Origin: JBCCFW01 sp039029535
GTDB lineage: Bacteria; Acidobacteriota; JBCCFW01
Length of the DNA: 24,188 nucleotides
NCBI GenBank assembly: GCA_039029535.1
Contig: JBCCFW010000112.1
Coordinates: 1-24,188 of the forward strand
Direction: 5' to 3'
The stretch's first letter is position 1; every line of letters starts with the position of its first letter. The position numbers and the translations under genes are program-made. Positions 6,171 to 14,137 of this stretch are shown piece after piece. The notes beneath the pieces are model-generated. The model did no database searches, had not been told where the DNA came from, and saw nothing but the letters and a program-made list of their open reading frames with translations.

Positions 6171-7357
6171 ATCACCACCAATTCCGCGTGCAGCGCACCG
6201 GCCGCCCGCAAGCTCTGAAGGATCGACATGACGTCGCGTGGCGACGCCCCCAGCGCATTGAGCGCGGACACGAGGTCGCCGAGGCTGGTCGTGCGCGGCA
6301 ACACCGACAACAGCGCCACCTCCTCTTCCACCCGCAGCGTGCTGTCGAAGGTCTCCACGGTCTCCCCGTCGGAGAAGGCCGGGGGTTGGGAGACCAGCGG
6401 CTCGGTCGCGACGGCCACCGAGAGGTTGCCGTGGGCCACCGCGACCCGCGAGATGCGCACGGTCTCACCCACGACGATGGTCCCGGTGCGCTCGTTGATG
6501 ACCACCCGAGCGGGCACGTCCGGTCGAACGCGCACGCTGCCGAGCAGGGCGAGGAACTCCGCCGTGTCGTGATGCCAGCGAGTCGGGATCCGGACCTCGA
6601 TGGTTGCGGGATCGACGGCCTGCGCCGCCCCCTGCCCAAAGCGCTCGCGGATGGCTCCTGCTGCCAGGGCCGCCGTGCCGAAGTCTTGCTGCTCGAGGAA
6701 CACCCGCACGGTGGTCCGCCCCTGGAGCGGCTCGTAGGCCGAGCGCTCCACCAGCGCGCCTTGCGGCAGCCGAGCCACCGTCGGCACGTTGCGCTGCACG
6801 GCGTCCCCGCCGTTGCCGATGGTGAAACCGCCCACCACCAGCGGTCCCTGCGCCACCGCGTGGACCTGTTCGTCGGCACCCTGCAGCGGTGCCTGGATGA
6901 GGATGCCTCCCTCGAGGCTGGTGGCGTCGAGCACCGTCGAGACCGTCACGTCGAGCCGCGTGCCCGGTCGGGCGAAGGGAGGCAGGGTCGCGGTGAGCAG
7001 CACCAGCGCCGCGTTCTTCGGCTTGAGCTGGGTCGCGTCGACGCCGAGGCCGCTGCGATCGAGCAGGTTCGCGATCTGGGTGCTGGCCAGGGAAGCGCTC
7101 TTGTCACCCGTGCCGTTGAGACCCACGACGAGCCCGTAGCCGGTGAGCTGGTTCTCACGCACGCCCTCGAAGCGCGCGATGTCCTTGAGCCGCACGCCCT
7201 GCGACGGCTGCGCCTGCGCCATGCCGGAGTCGAGACCGACGAGGAGCAGCAAGGCTGCGACTCCGAATGAGCAAGCCCAGGTCCGGCTCGCCCGTGGCGT
7301 CGGCGACTCGGCGCACGTCAAAACGGGAGGATCCACGACAGCGCCTTGAGGAACCAT
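6167..7357 (-). CDS. flgI: Flagellar P-ring protein FlgI
   Basis: FlgI forms the periplasmic ring in the peptidoglycan layer around the rod. The protein has a signal peptide with hydrophobic core 'FGVAALLLLVGLDSG' ending near AQA. The mature sequence starts with 'VRLKDIARFEGVRENQLTGY' and continues with GLVVGLNGTGDK, the highly conserved FlgI beginning. Further conserved parts include 'NAALVLLTATLPPFARPGTR', 'VVINERTGTIVVGETVRISR' and a C-terminal 'GDLVSALNALGASPRDVMSI'. The ATG at 7357 gives 396 residues but overlaps flgH by 40 bases. A TTG at 7321 overlaps the flgH stop as TTGA, would give 384 residues, and fits the coupling style of the cluster, so the true start is uncertain. Secretion to the periplasm is certain in outline. 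Confidence 0.95.
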   Translation of the reverse strand: MVPQGAVVDPPVLTCAESPTPRASRTWACSFGVAALLLLVGLDSGMAQAQPSQGVRLKDIARFEGVRENQLTGYGLVVGLNGTGDKSASLASTQIANLLDRSGLGVDATQLKPKNAALVLLTATLPPFARPGTRLDVTVSTVLDATSLEGGILIQAPLQGADEQVHAVAQGPLVVGGFTIGNGGDAVQRNVPTVARLPQGALVERSAYEPLQGRTTVRVFLEQQDFGTAALAAGAIRERFGQGAAQAVDPATIEVRIPTRWHHDTAEFLALLGSVRVRPDVPARVVINERTGTIVVGETVRISRVAVAHGNLSVAVATEPLVSQPPAFSDGETVETFDSTLRVEEEVALLSVLPRTTSLGDLVSALNALGASPRDVMSILQSLRAAGALHAELVVM

Positions 7358-8034
7358 CCCTTCTTCTGCACCTTGGAGAGGTCCCCCACCCCGGCGAAGA
7401 CGACACGGAGATCGGCGACCTGCGTCGACAGCACGGAGTTGTCGGAGGCCACGTCGCGAGGTCGCACCACGCCGGCCACGAGGAGGTACTGGCGCTCGTT
7501 GTTGATGGTGATCTCGCGGGCCGCCTCCACGTGGAGGTTGCCGTTGGGCAGCACGGCCACGACGCGTCCGGTGACCAGAGTCGTCAGGCTCTCCTGACGA
7601 CGCGTGCTGCCGTCACCGCTGAAGCTGTTGCTGGTGTTGCCATTGAGCAGGCTCGCCGGAGACAGGTTGGTGGACGCCAGGCTCTCGGTCAGGCCCGCGA
7701 GGTTGGGCAGCCCGAACGACGCGTCGGCGTCGCGGCTCGTGTCGGTCGTGACCTGGCTCTCGGCGATCGAGCTCTCCAGGATGCGGATCGTCAGGAGGTC
7801 GTTCACGCGATGCGCCCGAAGGTCGGACGTGAGCGCCTGCGTCCGACTCGTCCAGAGCGAGTTCGGCGCGCGCTCGACCGGCGGCTCGGCCACCGGCGGC
7901 GGCGTCCAGGTCGGCACCGGCGGCAGGCGCTTCTCCTTGCGCTTCTTGCGTCGCCGCGCCTCGGCTTCGGCGGGCAGGAGCAGGCCCACCGCGACGACGA
8001 GAAGGACCAGTCGAGTCAGGCGAGCTCTCATCAT
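7318..8034 (-). CDS. flgH: Flagellar L-ring protein FlgH (non-lipoprotein form)
   Basis: FlgH forms the outer-membrane ring of the basal body. The 238-residue protein carries the family core: 'VNDLLTIRILESSIAESQVT' near residues 78-97, then 'TGRVVAVLPNGNLHVEAARE', 'INNERQYLLVAGVVRPRDV' and the 'STQVADLRVVFAGVGDL' end. The N-terminal signal peptide is 'LTRLVLLVVAVGLLLPAEAEA' in character, followed by a very basic stretch (RRRKKRKEKR). Most FlgH proteins are lipoproteins with a cysteine at the cleavage site. This protein contains no cysteine at all, so it is probably cleaved by signal peptidase I near AEA. The start overlaps the flgA stop as ATGA. The order flgA-flgH-flgI is conventional. Confidence 0.92.
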   Translation of the reverse strand: MMRARLTRLVLLVVAVGLLLPAEAEARRRKKRKEKRLPPVPTWTPPPVAEPPVERAPNSLWTSRTQALTSDLRAHRVNDLLTIRILESSIAESQVTTDTSRDADASFGLPNLAGLTESLASTNLSPASLLNGNTSNSFSGDGSTRRQESLTTLVTGRVVAVLPNGNLHVEAAREITINNERQYLLVAGVVRPRDVASDNSVLSTQVADLRVVFAGVGDLSKVQKKGWFLKALSWILPF

Positions 8035-8585
8035 CGCGACGACACCTCCACGACGCCCGGCGACACGACTCGACCGACGAGCCGAGCCCCAGTGCGCTGG
8101 TTGGTCAGGCGCACCTCGGCGCCATGGGCTCCGTCTTCGAGCACCTTGGCGTCGAGCGTGACGACCAACGGCCCGCGACGGACGAAGGCGGTGACCCTCT
8201 CGCCGCGCTCCACCATCGGCGGTGCGACGAAGTCGGAGGCTCGCAAGACCTGACCCGGCCGCAGGTGACGGCGGGCGACGGACCCCACCAGCTCGGGCGG
8301 GATCGCACCACCGACGAGATGCCGACCCGTGAGCGGCTCGCCACGACGCAGCGGTGCCTGAAGCTCGAGCTCGGCGCCGGGCGCGGACACGGTCGCCGCC
8401 GCTGACGTCGTGGTCGTTCGCTCGGCTCGAGGGCGACGACGTCGCTCCAGCTCGCGTCGCAGGGCGCGACGCTTCTCCACTTCCGTGGGCGTGGCAGCGT
8501 TCGTCGTGGTCTCGGTGCCACCGAGGGTCGACGGCGAGACGACCGACAGCGCCAGGACGGCAAGTGACGACAGCGCGACTCTCAC
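8031..8585 (-). CDS. flgA: P-ring assembly chaperone FlgA
   Basis: FlgA is a periplasmic chaperone that helps FlgI polymerise into the P ring. The 184-residue protein has a signal-like N-terminus (LSSLAVLALSVV), a charged Arg/Ala-rich linker, and the C-terminal SAF and beta-clip region of the family. The clearest parts are 'ARRHLRPGQVLRASDFVAPP', followed by MVERGERVTAFVRRGPLVV and a 'VRLTNQRTGARLVGRVVSPG' end, equivalent to the family's 'V.N..S.k.v.g.V...g.v.v'. It is somewhat shorter than typical FlgA, with the N-terminal domain reduced. The GTG at 8585 overlaps the flgG stop as GTGA, and the stop overlaps flgH as ATGA. Confidence 0.88.
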   Translation of the reverse strand: MRVALSSLAVLALSVVSPSTLGGTETTTNAATPTEVEKRRALRRELERRRRPRAERTTTTSAAATVSAPGAELELQAPLRRGEPLTGRHLVGGAIPPELVGSVARRHLRPGQVLRASDFVAPPMVERGERVTAFVRRGPLVVTLDAKVLEDGAHGAEVRLTNQRTGARLVGRVVSPGVVEVSSR

Positions 8586-9361
8586 TGGAGCACCTGGTTG
8601 AGGGTCTCGAGCATCTCGTCGGCGACGCTCACCGCCCGGGCGTTCATCTCATAGGCGCGTTGTGCCGTGATCATGTTCACCATTTCCTCGACCACCGACA
8701 CGTTGCTCTGCTCGACGAAGCCGTGGCGGATCCGACCGAGCCCTTCCTGGCCCGGGGTCGCGGTGACCGCGTCGCCAGAGGCATCGGTCTGACCGTAAAG
8801 ACCACCGCCCAGCGACTCGAGCCCCTGGGGATTGACGAAGCGGCTGAGAAGGAGCTGGCCGACGACCTGGGAGACCCCATCGACGGTGACGCTGATGGTG
8901 CCGTCCGACGACACCTCCACCACCTCGGCGTCGTCGGGGACGTTGAAGTCGCCTTCGAGCAGGCGTCCCTGGTTGTCGACGATGCGCCCCTGACCATCGG
9001 TCTGGAAGCTGCTGTTGCGCGTGTAGCCGAGACGGCCTCCGGCCAGCTCCATGGCGAAGAAGCCCTCCCCTTCGATCGCGAAATCGAAGGGCTGACCGCT
9101 GTGCTGGAGCGAGCCTTGCGAGAAGTCGCGACGCACGGCTGCGGGCCGCGCACCGTGACCGACGTAGAGCCCGATGGGAGAGTTGCCGTCCGCCGACGGC
9201 GCTCCCGGAGCTTGCTGATAGCTGGCGAAGAGCTCGCTGAACTCGGCGCGGCCTCGCTTGAAGCCGACCGTGTTCACGTTCGCCAGGTCGTGCGCGATCG
9301 TGTCGAGATTGAGCTGCTGCGCGATCATGCCGGACGCGCCGACCCACAGTGTCCTGTTCAT
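8582..9361 (-). CDS. flgG: Flagellar distal rod protein FlgG
   Basis: FlgG is the distal rod, the drive shaft that crosses the peptidoglycan and outer membrane. At 259 residues it has the canonical length. It starts 'MNRTLWVGASGMIAQQLNLD' and continues with the signature IAHDLANVNTVGFKRGRAEF. The middle contains 'FDFAIEGEGFFAMELAGGRL' and YTRNSSFQTDGQGRIVDNQG. The C-terminus has 'EQSNVSVVEEMVNMITAQRA' and YEMNARAVSVADEMLETLNQV. It lies two bases after flgF and overlaps flgA by GTGA. It is one of the surest calls in the window. Confidence 0.97.
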   Translation of the reverse strand: MNRTLWVGASGMIAQQLNLDTIAHDLANVNTVGFKRGRAEFSELFASYQQAPGAPSADGNSPIGLYVGHGARPAAVRRDFSQGSLQHSGQPFDFAIEGEGFFAMELAGGRLGYTRNSSFQTDGQGRIVDNQGRLLEGDFNVPDDAEVVEVSSDGTISVTVDGVSQVVGQLLLSRFVNPQGLESLGGGLYGQTDASGDAVTATPGQEGLGRIRHGFVEQSNVSVVEEMVNMITAQRAYEMNARAVSVADEMLETLNQVLQ

Positions 9362-9363
9362 CT

Positions 9364-10035
9364 CTAGCTCCGACGTCCGAGACGTTCGATGGCCTGACCG
9401 AGCACGTCATCGGCGACCAGCTCGAAGGCCCGGGCTGCCGCCCGGTAGTGGTGCTGGGTCCAGTCCAGCTCGATGGCGGCCTCCTCGGCCGGGAGGTTCG
9501 TGTTCTCGAGGAAGCCCTGACGGACGACCCCGTCGGCCGGGGCCGGCTCGGGTGGCACGATGAAGTGCCCGTCGAGGTCCCTCGGCGTGTCGTGGGGAAG
9601 GTCGACGAGCCGCAAGCGACCCAGACGGGCACCGTCTGCCGTCACCGTGCCGTCGAGACCGAACTCCAGCTTCCCCTGACCTCGCAGGATCGGCCCGCCC
9701 TCACCCCGCACCGGATATCCCGCCAGTGACAGGCGCCCTTGGATGTCGACGTCGAGGTGCCCCTGACGCACGGCGCGCTGGCCACCCGGGGTGTCGATGA
9801 CGATGAGACCGGGCCCCTCGATCGCGAGGTCGAGCGGCTGACCCGTGTAGTGGGTCGGCCCCTGCCCCAGGTCGAGGCGGCTCTCGTACTTCGGCTCCAG
9901 GCCTTCGAGCCGGAAGGCCGTGCGCGTCGCCTTGTGACCGGTGCGCGTGCTGTTGGCGAGGTCCGAGGCGACCGTCTCGAGACGTCGTCCCGAAGCGACC
10001 AGGCTGCCTCGCAGGGCGATGACGGCATCGTTCAC
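9364..10035 (-). CDS. flgF: Flagellar proximal rod protein FlgF
   Basis: FlgF is a proximal rod subunit. The 223-residue protein is paralogous to FlgG but shorter. The N-terminal rod signature is degenerate: 'RRLETVASDLANSTRTGHKA' replaces the usual 'NNLANVNTxGFK'. The middle has 'GQPLDLAIEGPGLIVIDTPG' and RAVRQGHLDVDIQGRLSLAGYPV, and the C-terminus has 'RQGFLENTNLPAEEAAIELD'. The position directly upstream of flgG supports flgF over flgC or flgB. The GTG at 10035 overlaps the stop of the preceding small gene as GTGA. It is slightly below the family's usual length. Confidence 0.88.
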   Translation of the reverse strand: MNDAVIALRGSLVASGRRLETVASDLANSTRTGHKATRTAFRLEGLEPKYESRLDLGQGPTHYTGQPLDLAIEGPGLIVIDTPGGQRAVRQGHLDVDIQGRLSLAGYPVRGEGGPILRGQGKLEFGLDGTVTADGARLGRLRLVDLPHDTPRDLDGHFIVPPEPAPADGVVRQGFLENTNLPAEEAAIELDWTQHHYRAAARAFELVADDVLGQAIERLGRRS

Positions 10036-10301
10036 GCGAGCACCTCGAGCAGGTCGCGGTCGACCTGTCCCGCCGGCTCGAGAGACGAACGACCCGACCG
10101 CGCCGGCAGGCAGCGACCACCCATGGCGACGAGCTCTCGCTCGAGCGCCTGCTCGCTCTCCAATGCCTCGGCAGCCGAAGGCTTCTGGCTGCGCGGAGCG
10201 GATGAGGTGGTCTCGACCGGACGCTCCACGCGCTGCGGACGGTAGAAGTAGACCAGCAGGGCCAGGTTGATGAGCACCTGCAGGACGATGACCAGCTTCA
10301 T
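10032..10301 (-). CDS. Small membrane-anchored protein of unknown function in the flagellar operon
   Basis: This is an 89-residue protein. Residues 3-20 form a single hydrophobic helix (LVIVLQVLINLALLVYFY) followed by an Arg-containing stop-transfer segment, then a Ser/Ala/Glu-rich helical tail expected in the cytoplasm or periplasm. The ATG at 10301 overlaps the fliN stop as ATGA, and its stop overlaps flgF as GTGA, so it is clearly part of the coupled chain. The frame is open upstream to 10628, but that extension only shadows fliN. No family was recognised. Small one-helix proteins are found near fliA and flgF in some other bacteria, but I cannot show homology. Confidence 0.65.
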   Translation of the reverse strand: MKLVIVLQVLINLALLVYFYRPQRVERPVETTSSAPRSQKPSAAEALESEQALERELVAMGGRCLPARSGRSSLEPAGQVDRDLLEVLA

Positions 10302-10585
10302 CGCGACTCCAGCACGTCGGTCACGATGACCATGGGGCCTTCCTCTTCCATGACGACCTCTCCCCGACCGACGAGCTGGCCGTTCAGCAGCAGGTCGACG
10401 GGATCGTCGACGAAGCGATCGAGCTCGACGACCTGCCCCTGCGTGAGCCGGGATGCCTCTTCCAGCGTGAGCTCGGCCGTGCCGAGGAGGACGGTGAGCT
10501 CGACCTCCACGTCTCCCGGTCCTCTCAGCCCTCCTGATTCGGCCGGCCAGGGTCCTCGATGAGTGCAGTCGTTCACGCCCTTCAT
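10298..10585 (-). CDS. fliN: Flagellar motor switch protein FliN (canonical copy)
   Basis: FliN forms the bottom of the C-ring and helps dock export cargo. The 95-residue protein is essentially one SpoA (C-ring) domain. The family signature is plain from residue 25: 'DVEVELTVLLGTAELTLEEA', then VVELDRFVDDPVDLLLNGQLVGRGEVV. The short N-terminus contains two cysteine/histidine residues of no obvious role. The ATG overlaps the fliM stop as ATGA, and the stop overlaps the next small gene. A second, divergent FliN-like protein is encoded at 19404-19766. Confidence 0.92.
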   Translation of the reverse strand: MKGVNDCTHRGPWPAESGGLRGPGDVEVELTVLLGTAELTLEEASRLTQGQVVELDRFVDDPVDLLLNGQLVGRGEVVMEEEGPMVIVTDVLESR

Positions 10586-11436
10586 GCCGGCATCCTCGTT
10601 CGATCGACTCGCAAGCCCTTGTGGACACCGGTGATGGTCGGACGTCCTTCGGCGACCACGACTCCCCCCGTCTCCAGGAAGATCAGCTTCGATGGGTCCT
10701 CACCCAGACGCAGCTTCACGCCCTCTTGCAGACGCGCGACCTGACCGGCGGTGGTCGTCACGCGGCTGGTGCGGACGGTCATCCTCACGGGCAGGCGACC
10801 TAGCTCGGACAGGGGCAGCAGCGGCTCGACCTGCTCGCCGAGCTCCGGCGGCCGACCGAGGATGCGCTCGAAATGCGACGCCCAGCGGCTCGGAAGGCAG
10901 AGCCGCATGACCCCCGCAGGCGTGTTGCCCACCGACACGGCCAGCTCGGCGACGGCGAAGAGGCCGGAGCCACAGAGCCGAGCGGCAAGGCTGGTCGAGG
11001 TCTCGACTTCTTCGGCGACGAAGCGGGACTCGAGCAGCTCCTGAATGGAGTTGTTGAGCACCTCGACCGTCTCTTCCGCCAGCGGACGAAGCACCTCGAC
11101 CTCGACCTCGGTGAGCTCGCGGTTGAGGTTCGCCAGGCCGCCACGACCACCGAGGAGCAGGCTGACGAACCAACCTGCGAGGTTGGTGTCGACCTGGAGC
11201 AGGCCGTCGTCATTGGTGCCGTCCAGGCGCAGCTGGCAGAAGTAGCCCGTGTCTTCGAGCTGACCGAGCAGGCCGTCAGGGTACTCCTCGCTCAAGCCGT
11301 CGAAGCGAAGACGGATGGGGAGCTCCAGCGCCACGGCCATCCGCGCACCGAGCTCGCGTGCATAGCGCGAGAGCCAGGGGTGAAGCGCCGGTCGCGGCGA
11401 GCTCATCCGAAGCAGGCTCGCGCTCCCGACGCTCAC
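10582..11436 (-). CDS. fliM: Flagellar motor switch protein FliM (lacks N-terminal CheY-binding segment)
   Basis: FliM links the rotor to the chemotaxis response regulator. The 284-residue protein has the FliM middle domain (about 18-195, including 'TNLAGWFVSLLLGGRGGLAN' and LTEVEVEVLRPLAEETVEVLNN) and a C-terminal SpoA domain (about 205-280, with 'LGRLPVRMTVRTSRVTTTAG' and LGEDPSKLIFLETGGVVVAEGRP). The usual first 35-45 residues, with the conserved LSQxEIDxLL motif that binds phosphorylated CheY, are missing. The protein is accordingly about 40-50 residues shorter than typical FliM. Start is GTG at 11436 (GTGA overlap with fliA), and an internal Met at residue 11 is possible. No in-frame upstream sequence could supply the motif, because fliA occupies it in another frame. 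Confidence 0.85.
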   Translation of the reverse strand: MSVGSASLLRMSSPRPALHPWLSRYARELGARMAVALELPIRLRFDGLSEEYPDGLLGQLEDTGYFCQLRLDGTNDDGLLQVDTNLAGWFVSLLLGGRGGLANLNRELTEVEVEVLRPLAEETVEVLNNSIQELLESRFVAEEVETSTSLAARLCGSGLFAVAELAVSVGNTPAGVMRLCLPSRWASHFERILGRPPELGEQVEPLLPLSELGRLPVRMTVRTSRVTTTAGQVARLQEGVKLRLGEDPSKLIFLETGGVVVAEGRPTITGVHKGLRVDRTRMPA

Positions 11437-12179
11437 GTCGAGGCCCCCGCCATGGCCTGCGAGCGGAGCTTGCCGCGGAGATTGGCCACCGCGGAGCCGT
11501 GGAGCTGCGACACGCGCGACTCGGTCACCTCGAGGATCTCCCCGATCTCACGCATGGTCAGCCCCTCGTCGTAGTAGAGCGAGAGGACCTGCTGGTGACG
11601 GTCGGGTAGCTCGGAGATGGCGCCGGCGAGCTCCTCGACCAGCTCGGTCTTGAGCAGGGCCGAGCAGGGGTCCTCTTGCGGCTGCGACGAGAAGGCCTCG
11701 GTGTACTCACCCTCTTCGGGAAGCTCGAGCGTCTGCGCCCAGCCCACCGAGAGCGCGGCGAGATCTCCTTGGGCCTCGATGACCGCCTCGAGATCCCAGG
11801 ACAGCTCACGTGCGAGCTCCTCGGTCTCGGGCTCGCGTCCATGGCGCGATTCGAGATCACGGATGGCCTCTTCGAGACGTCGCACGCTCTTGCGACGACG
11901 ACGGCTCAGCGGATCGAGCTCGCGCAGTGCGTCGCAAATCGCCCCGCGAATCCGCTGCTTGGCGAAGGCCTCGAAGGTGTCGTGCCGACGCGGGTCATAG
12001 CGACGTGCCGCGTCGATGAGCCCGAGTGCGCCGACCTGCAGGAGGTCCGAGTACTCCACGTGCGTGCGACATCGCGACCGCCAGCGGCTGCCGATCCGTC
12101 GCACGAGGGACAGGTGGGACTCGACCAGCTCCTGCTGTTCGGTCGTCAGGAACCCGAGGTCTCGGCTCACGGTGGCCAT
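11433..12179 (-). CDS. fliA: Flagellar sigma factor FliA (sigma-28)
   Basis: FliA directs transcription of late flagellar genes such as flagellin and is held inactive by FlgM (5532-5825). The 248-residue protein shows sigma-70 family region 2 at about 18-90, including 'VEYSDLLQVGALGLIDAARR' and DTFEAFAKQRIRGAICDALREL. Region 3 lies at about 92-140 and region 4 at about 190-240, with 'LPDRHQQVLSLYYDEGLTMR' and EIGEILEVTESRVSQLHGSA, the DNA-recognition helix. Region 1 is absent, as is normal for this class. It lies six bases after flhG, the conventional flhF-flhG-fliA order. Confidence 0.95.
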   Translation of the reverse strand: MATVSRDLGFLTTEQQELVESHLSLVRRIGSRWRSRCRTHVEYSDLLQVGALGLIDAARRYDPRRHDTFEAFAKQRIRGAICDALRELDPLSRRRRKSVRRLEEAIRDLESRHGREPETEELARELSWDLEAVIEAQGDLAALSVGWAQTLELPEEGEYTEAFSSQPQEDPCSALLKTELVEELAGAISELPDRHQQVLSLYYDEGLTMREIGEILEVTESRVSQLHGSAVANLRGKLRSQAMAGAST

Positions 12180-12185
12180 CTCAGC

Positions 12186-13022
12186 TCACTCCTCACTACC
12201 CTCGGACGAGGCAGCAGCCCCGACCGTGGCGGTTTGTCGAACGAAGGGAACGACGCATCCTTCGGCGGACTCGGCGGTGGGTGACTCGCTCGCTCCCCGA
12301 AGGCAGCGCGCCAACCGAGCAAAGGCACCGGAAGCCCCCTTCCCTCCTTCGGAGGCTCGGACCGGGCTCTGGAGGGCGACCGAGTCCATGACGAGGGGAT
12401 CCCAAGGCACCGCGCAAGCGAGACCGACGTCCAGCCCCTGCCCTTCCCGAAGTGCTTCGCGGAGGCGCCAGTGGACGTCGGCCCCCTGTCGAAGCGACTC
12501 GACCTGGTTCACGACGATCTCCGGGACGAGATCGCGGTGCATGACCCCCAGCGCTCGAGCGACCGAGTAGGTGCCGACCACTGCGGCCGGATCGGGGGTC
12601 AACACGAGCAGGATCCGGTCGGCCAGGCGCAGGGGCTCACGGGCCGCGGCGTGAAGCCCCGCACCGGTGTCGATGACGACGTGATCGTGACGACTGACCA
12701 GGAACCGGACGAGCCCGATGAATCGCTCGGCCAGCGGCGGGCGCAAGTCGGCGATCTCGGGAGAGCCCGTGCAGCCGGGCAAGACGCTCAGGTGATCGTC
12801 GACCTCGACCATGACGTCGTCGAGCCCATGTCGACAGTGCAACACGTCGGCCAGGTCGCGCAGGGGCGACAGGCCGAGGTGCAAGTCGACGCAGCCGTGG
12901 CTGAAGCTGGCGTCGATCAAGACGGTGCTCGCTCCAGACTCGGCCAAGCCCATCGCCGCCTGAATGGCGAGGGTCGTCTTGCCGACGCCGCCCTTACCTC
13001 CGGTGACCGCCAGGACCGTCAT
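12186..13022 (-). CDS. flhG: MinD-like ATPase FlhG (FleN), flagellar number regulator
   Basis: FlhG is a ParA/MinD-family ATPase that limits flagellar number and interacts with FlhF, and in some species with transcription factors. The 278-residue protein begins directly with the deviant Walker A 'GGKGGVGKT' at residues 8-16. It has the switch-I region 'VLIDASFSHGCVDLHLGL' and the family-typical 'VVIDTGAGLH' at 115-124. A C-terminal Ala/Ser/Glu-rich tail of about 40 residues replaces the amphipathic membrane helix often found in MinD-like proteins, and I could not identify such a helix. The N-terminal activating extension (DQAxxLR) found in many FlhG proteins is also absent. The start overlaps the flhF stop as ATGA. 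Confidence 0.92.
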   Translation of the reverse strand: MTVLAVTGGKGGVGKTTLAIQAAMGLAESGASTVLIDASFSHGCVDLHLGLSPLRDLADVLHCRHGLDDVMVEVDDHLSVLPGCTGSPEIADLRPPLAERFIGLVRFLVSRHDHVVIDTGAGLHAAAREPLRLADRILLVLTPDPAAVVGTYSVARALGVMHRDLVPEIVVNQVESLRQGADVHWRLREALREGQGLDVGLACAVPWDPLVMDSVALQSPVRASEGGKGASGAFARLARCLRGASESPTAESAEGCVVPFVRQTATVGAAASSEGSEE

Positions 13023-14137
13023 GCTCGCCCCTCCAGCGCACGTAGCGCCGCTCGTGGATCGGTCCCGACGGCACCGCCGCCCGGCAGGATCCGCCGTGCC
13101 TCTGCCGCAGGTGACGGGGTTCTCAAGTCGCTGGGAACCCGCGGGCCTTCGCTCACGTGACGCAGCGGTCGCCGTGCCACGGAGCAGGCGGTGACCATCA
13201 GGCCGTGAGCGGGGCGCTCGTCGAGCTTGGTGAACGCCAGGCCCCAGATCCCCAAGGGGCGAGCGCCCTCGACGGAGCTCCGTACGGCCTCCACGCTGGA
13301 GGCCCCCGAGAGAACGAGCAGCAAGGACGCCTTGCCCGCGAGGTCGAGCCAGCGCGAGAGCTGCCCGCGATCCTCGGATCGATGAAGCAGCAGCCCCGGC
13401 GTGTCGATGAGAATGGGATGGTGACGACGGTGCAGCTTGAGCTGCTGGCTCAGCGCTTCGTCGTCGTCGACGGCCGCGAAGGGAACGCCGATGAGCTCGG
13501 CGAAGGTCCGGAGCTGATCCTGCGCACCGACCCGGAAGCGGTCGACTGAGATCAGCACGGGCTGATGACCACGGCGGAAGAGATGTTGGGCGGCGAGCTT
13601 GGCCGCCAAGGTCGTCTTCCCCACCCCGCTCGGGCCCGCCAGCATGATGATCCGCTCCGGGTCCTGTCGCTCACCCGAACCGGCCAGGCGTCGGGCCATG
13701 ACCTCGCGGAGGGCTTCTTGAATCTCACCACCTCGCGCGGTCGCTTCCTGGATCAGCTCGGGTACCAGGGCCTCGTCGACCCCGGACTGGACGAGTGGTC
13801 GCACGAGCGGATCGCTCGCACGCCGTCCCAGCGACGAGCCACCGCGGGCCGGGCTCGACTCAGGCGCTGGCTCACGACCACGACGAGTCTTGCGCACGAG
13901 CTCGGCCAGCACGCCGCGGGCACCGCTCCCGACGAGACGTCCGAGAAGCTGATTGCGATCGCGGGTGGGCACGGGAGTGAGGGCGGTCTCTCCCGCATCG
14001 CAGCTCACGACGAGCTCGTGTTGCGGAGGAGAGCTCGAGAGCTGGCGGGTGGAGACGACCACCGCCGACTCGCCCAGGTCCTCGACGGCCCGACGCAGCA
14101 GGTCGCTGGGGGATGCGCCCCGATAGGTCTTCTTCAC
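13019..14137 (-). CDS. flhF: SRP-like GTPase FlhF, flagellar placement
   Basis: FlhF is an SRP-family GTPase that localises the first basal-body parts, usually to a cell pole. The 372-residue protein has a short basic N-terminal domain (starting MKKTYRGASPSDLLRRAVED), a helical N domain at about 105-160, and a G domain. Motifs visible are G1 'GPSGVGKTT' at 168-176, 'VDRFRVGAQDQL' (G2 region) at 198-209, G3 'DTPG' at 245-248 and G4 'TKLD' at 303-306. The closing 'SEGPRVPSDLRTPSPAAEAR' is also typical. A non-family tail of about 25 residues follows. The GTG start overlaps the flhA stop as GTGA. Confidence 0.94.
   Translation of the reverse strand: MKKTYRGASPSDLLRRAVEDLGESAVVVSTRQLSSSPPQHELVVSCDAGETALTPVPTRDRNQLLGRLVGSGARGVLAELVRKTRRGREPAPESSPARGGSSLGRRASDPLVRPLVQSGVDEALVPELIQEATARGGEIQEALREVMARRLAGSGERQDPERIIMLAGPSGVGKTTLAAKLAAQHLFRRGHQPVLISVDRFRVGAQDQLRTFAELIGVPFAAVDDDEALSQQLKLHRRHHPILIDTPGLLLHRSEDRGQLSRWLDLAGKASLLLVLSGASSVEAVRSSVEGARPLGIWGLAFTKLDERPAHGLMVTACSVARRPLRHVSEGPRVPSDLRTPSPAAEARRILPGGGAVGTDPRAALRALEGRA

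Noticed and set aside
10302..10628. 198-residue version of the small membrane protein before flgF
   Set aside because: The extra N-terminal sequence is an Arg-rich shadow of fliN. The ATG at 10301 overlaps the fliN stop as ATGA and starts directly with the membrane helix.
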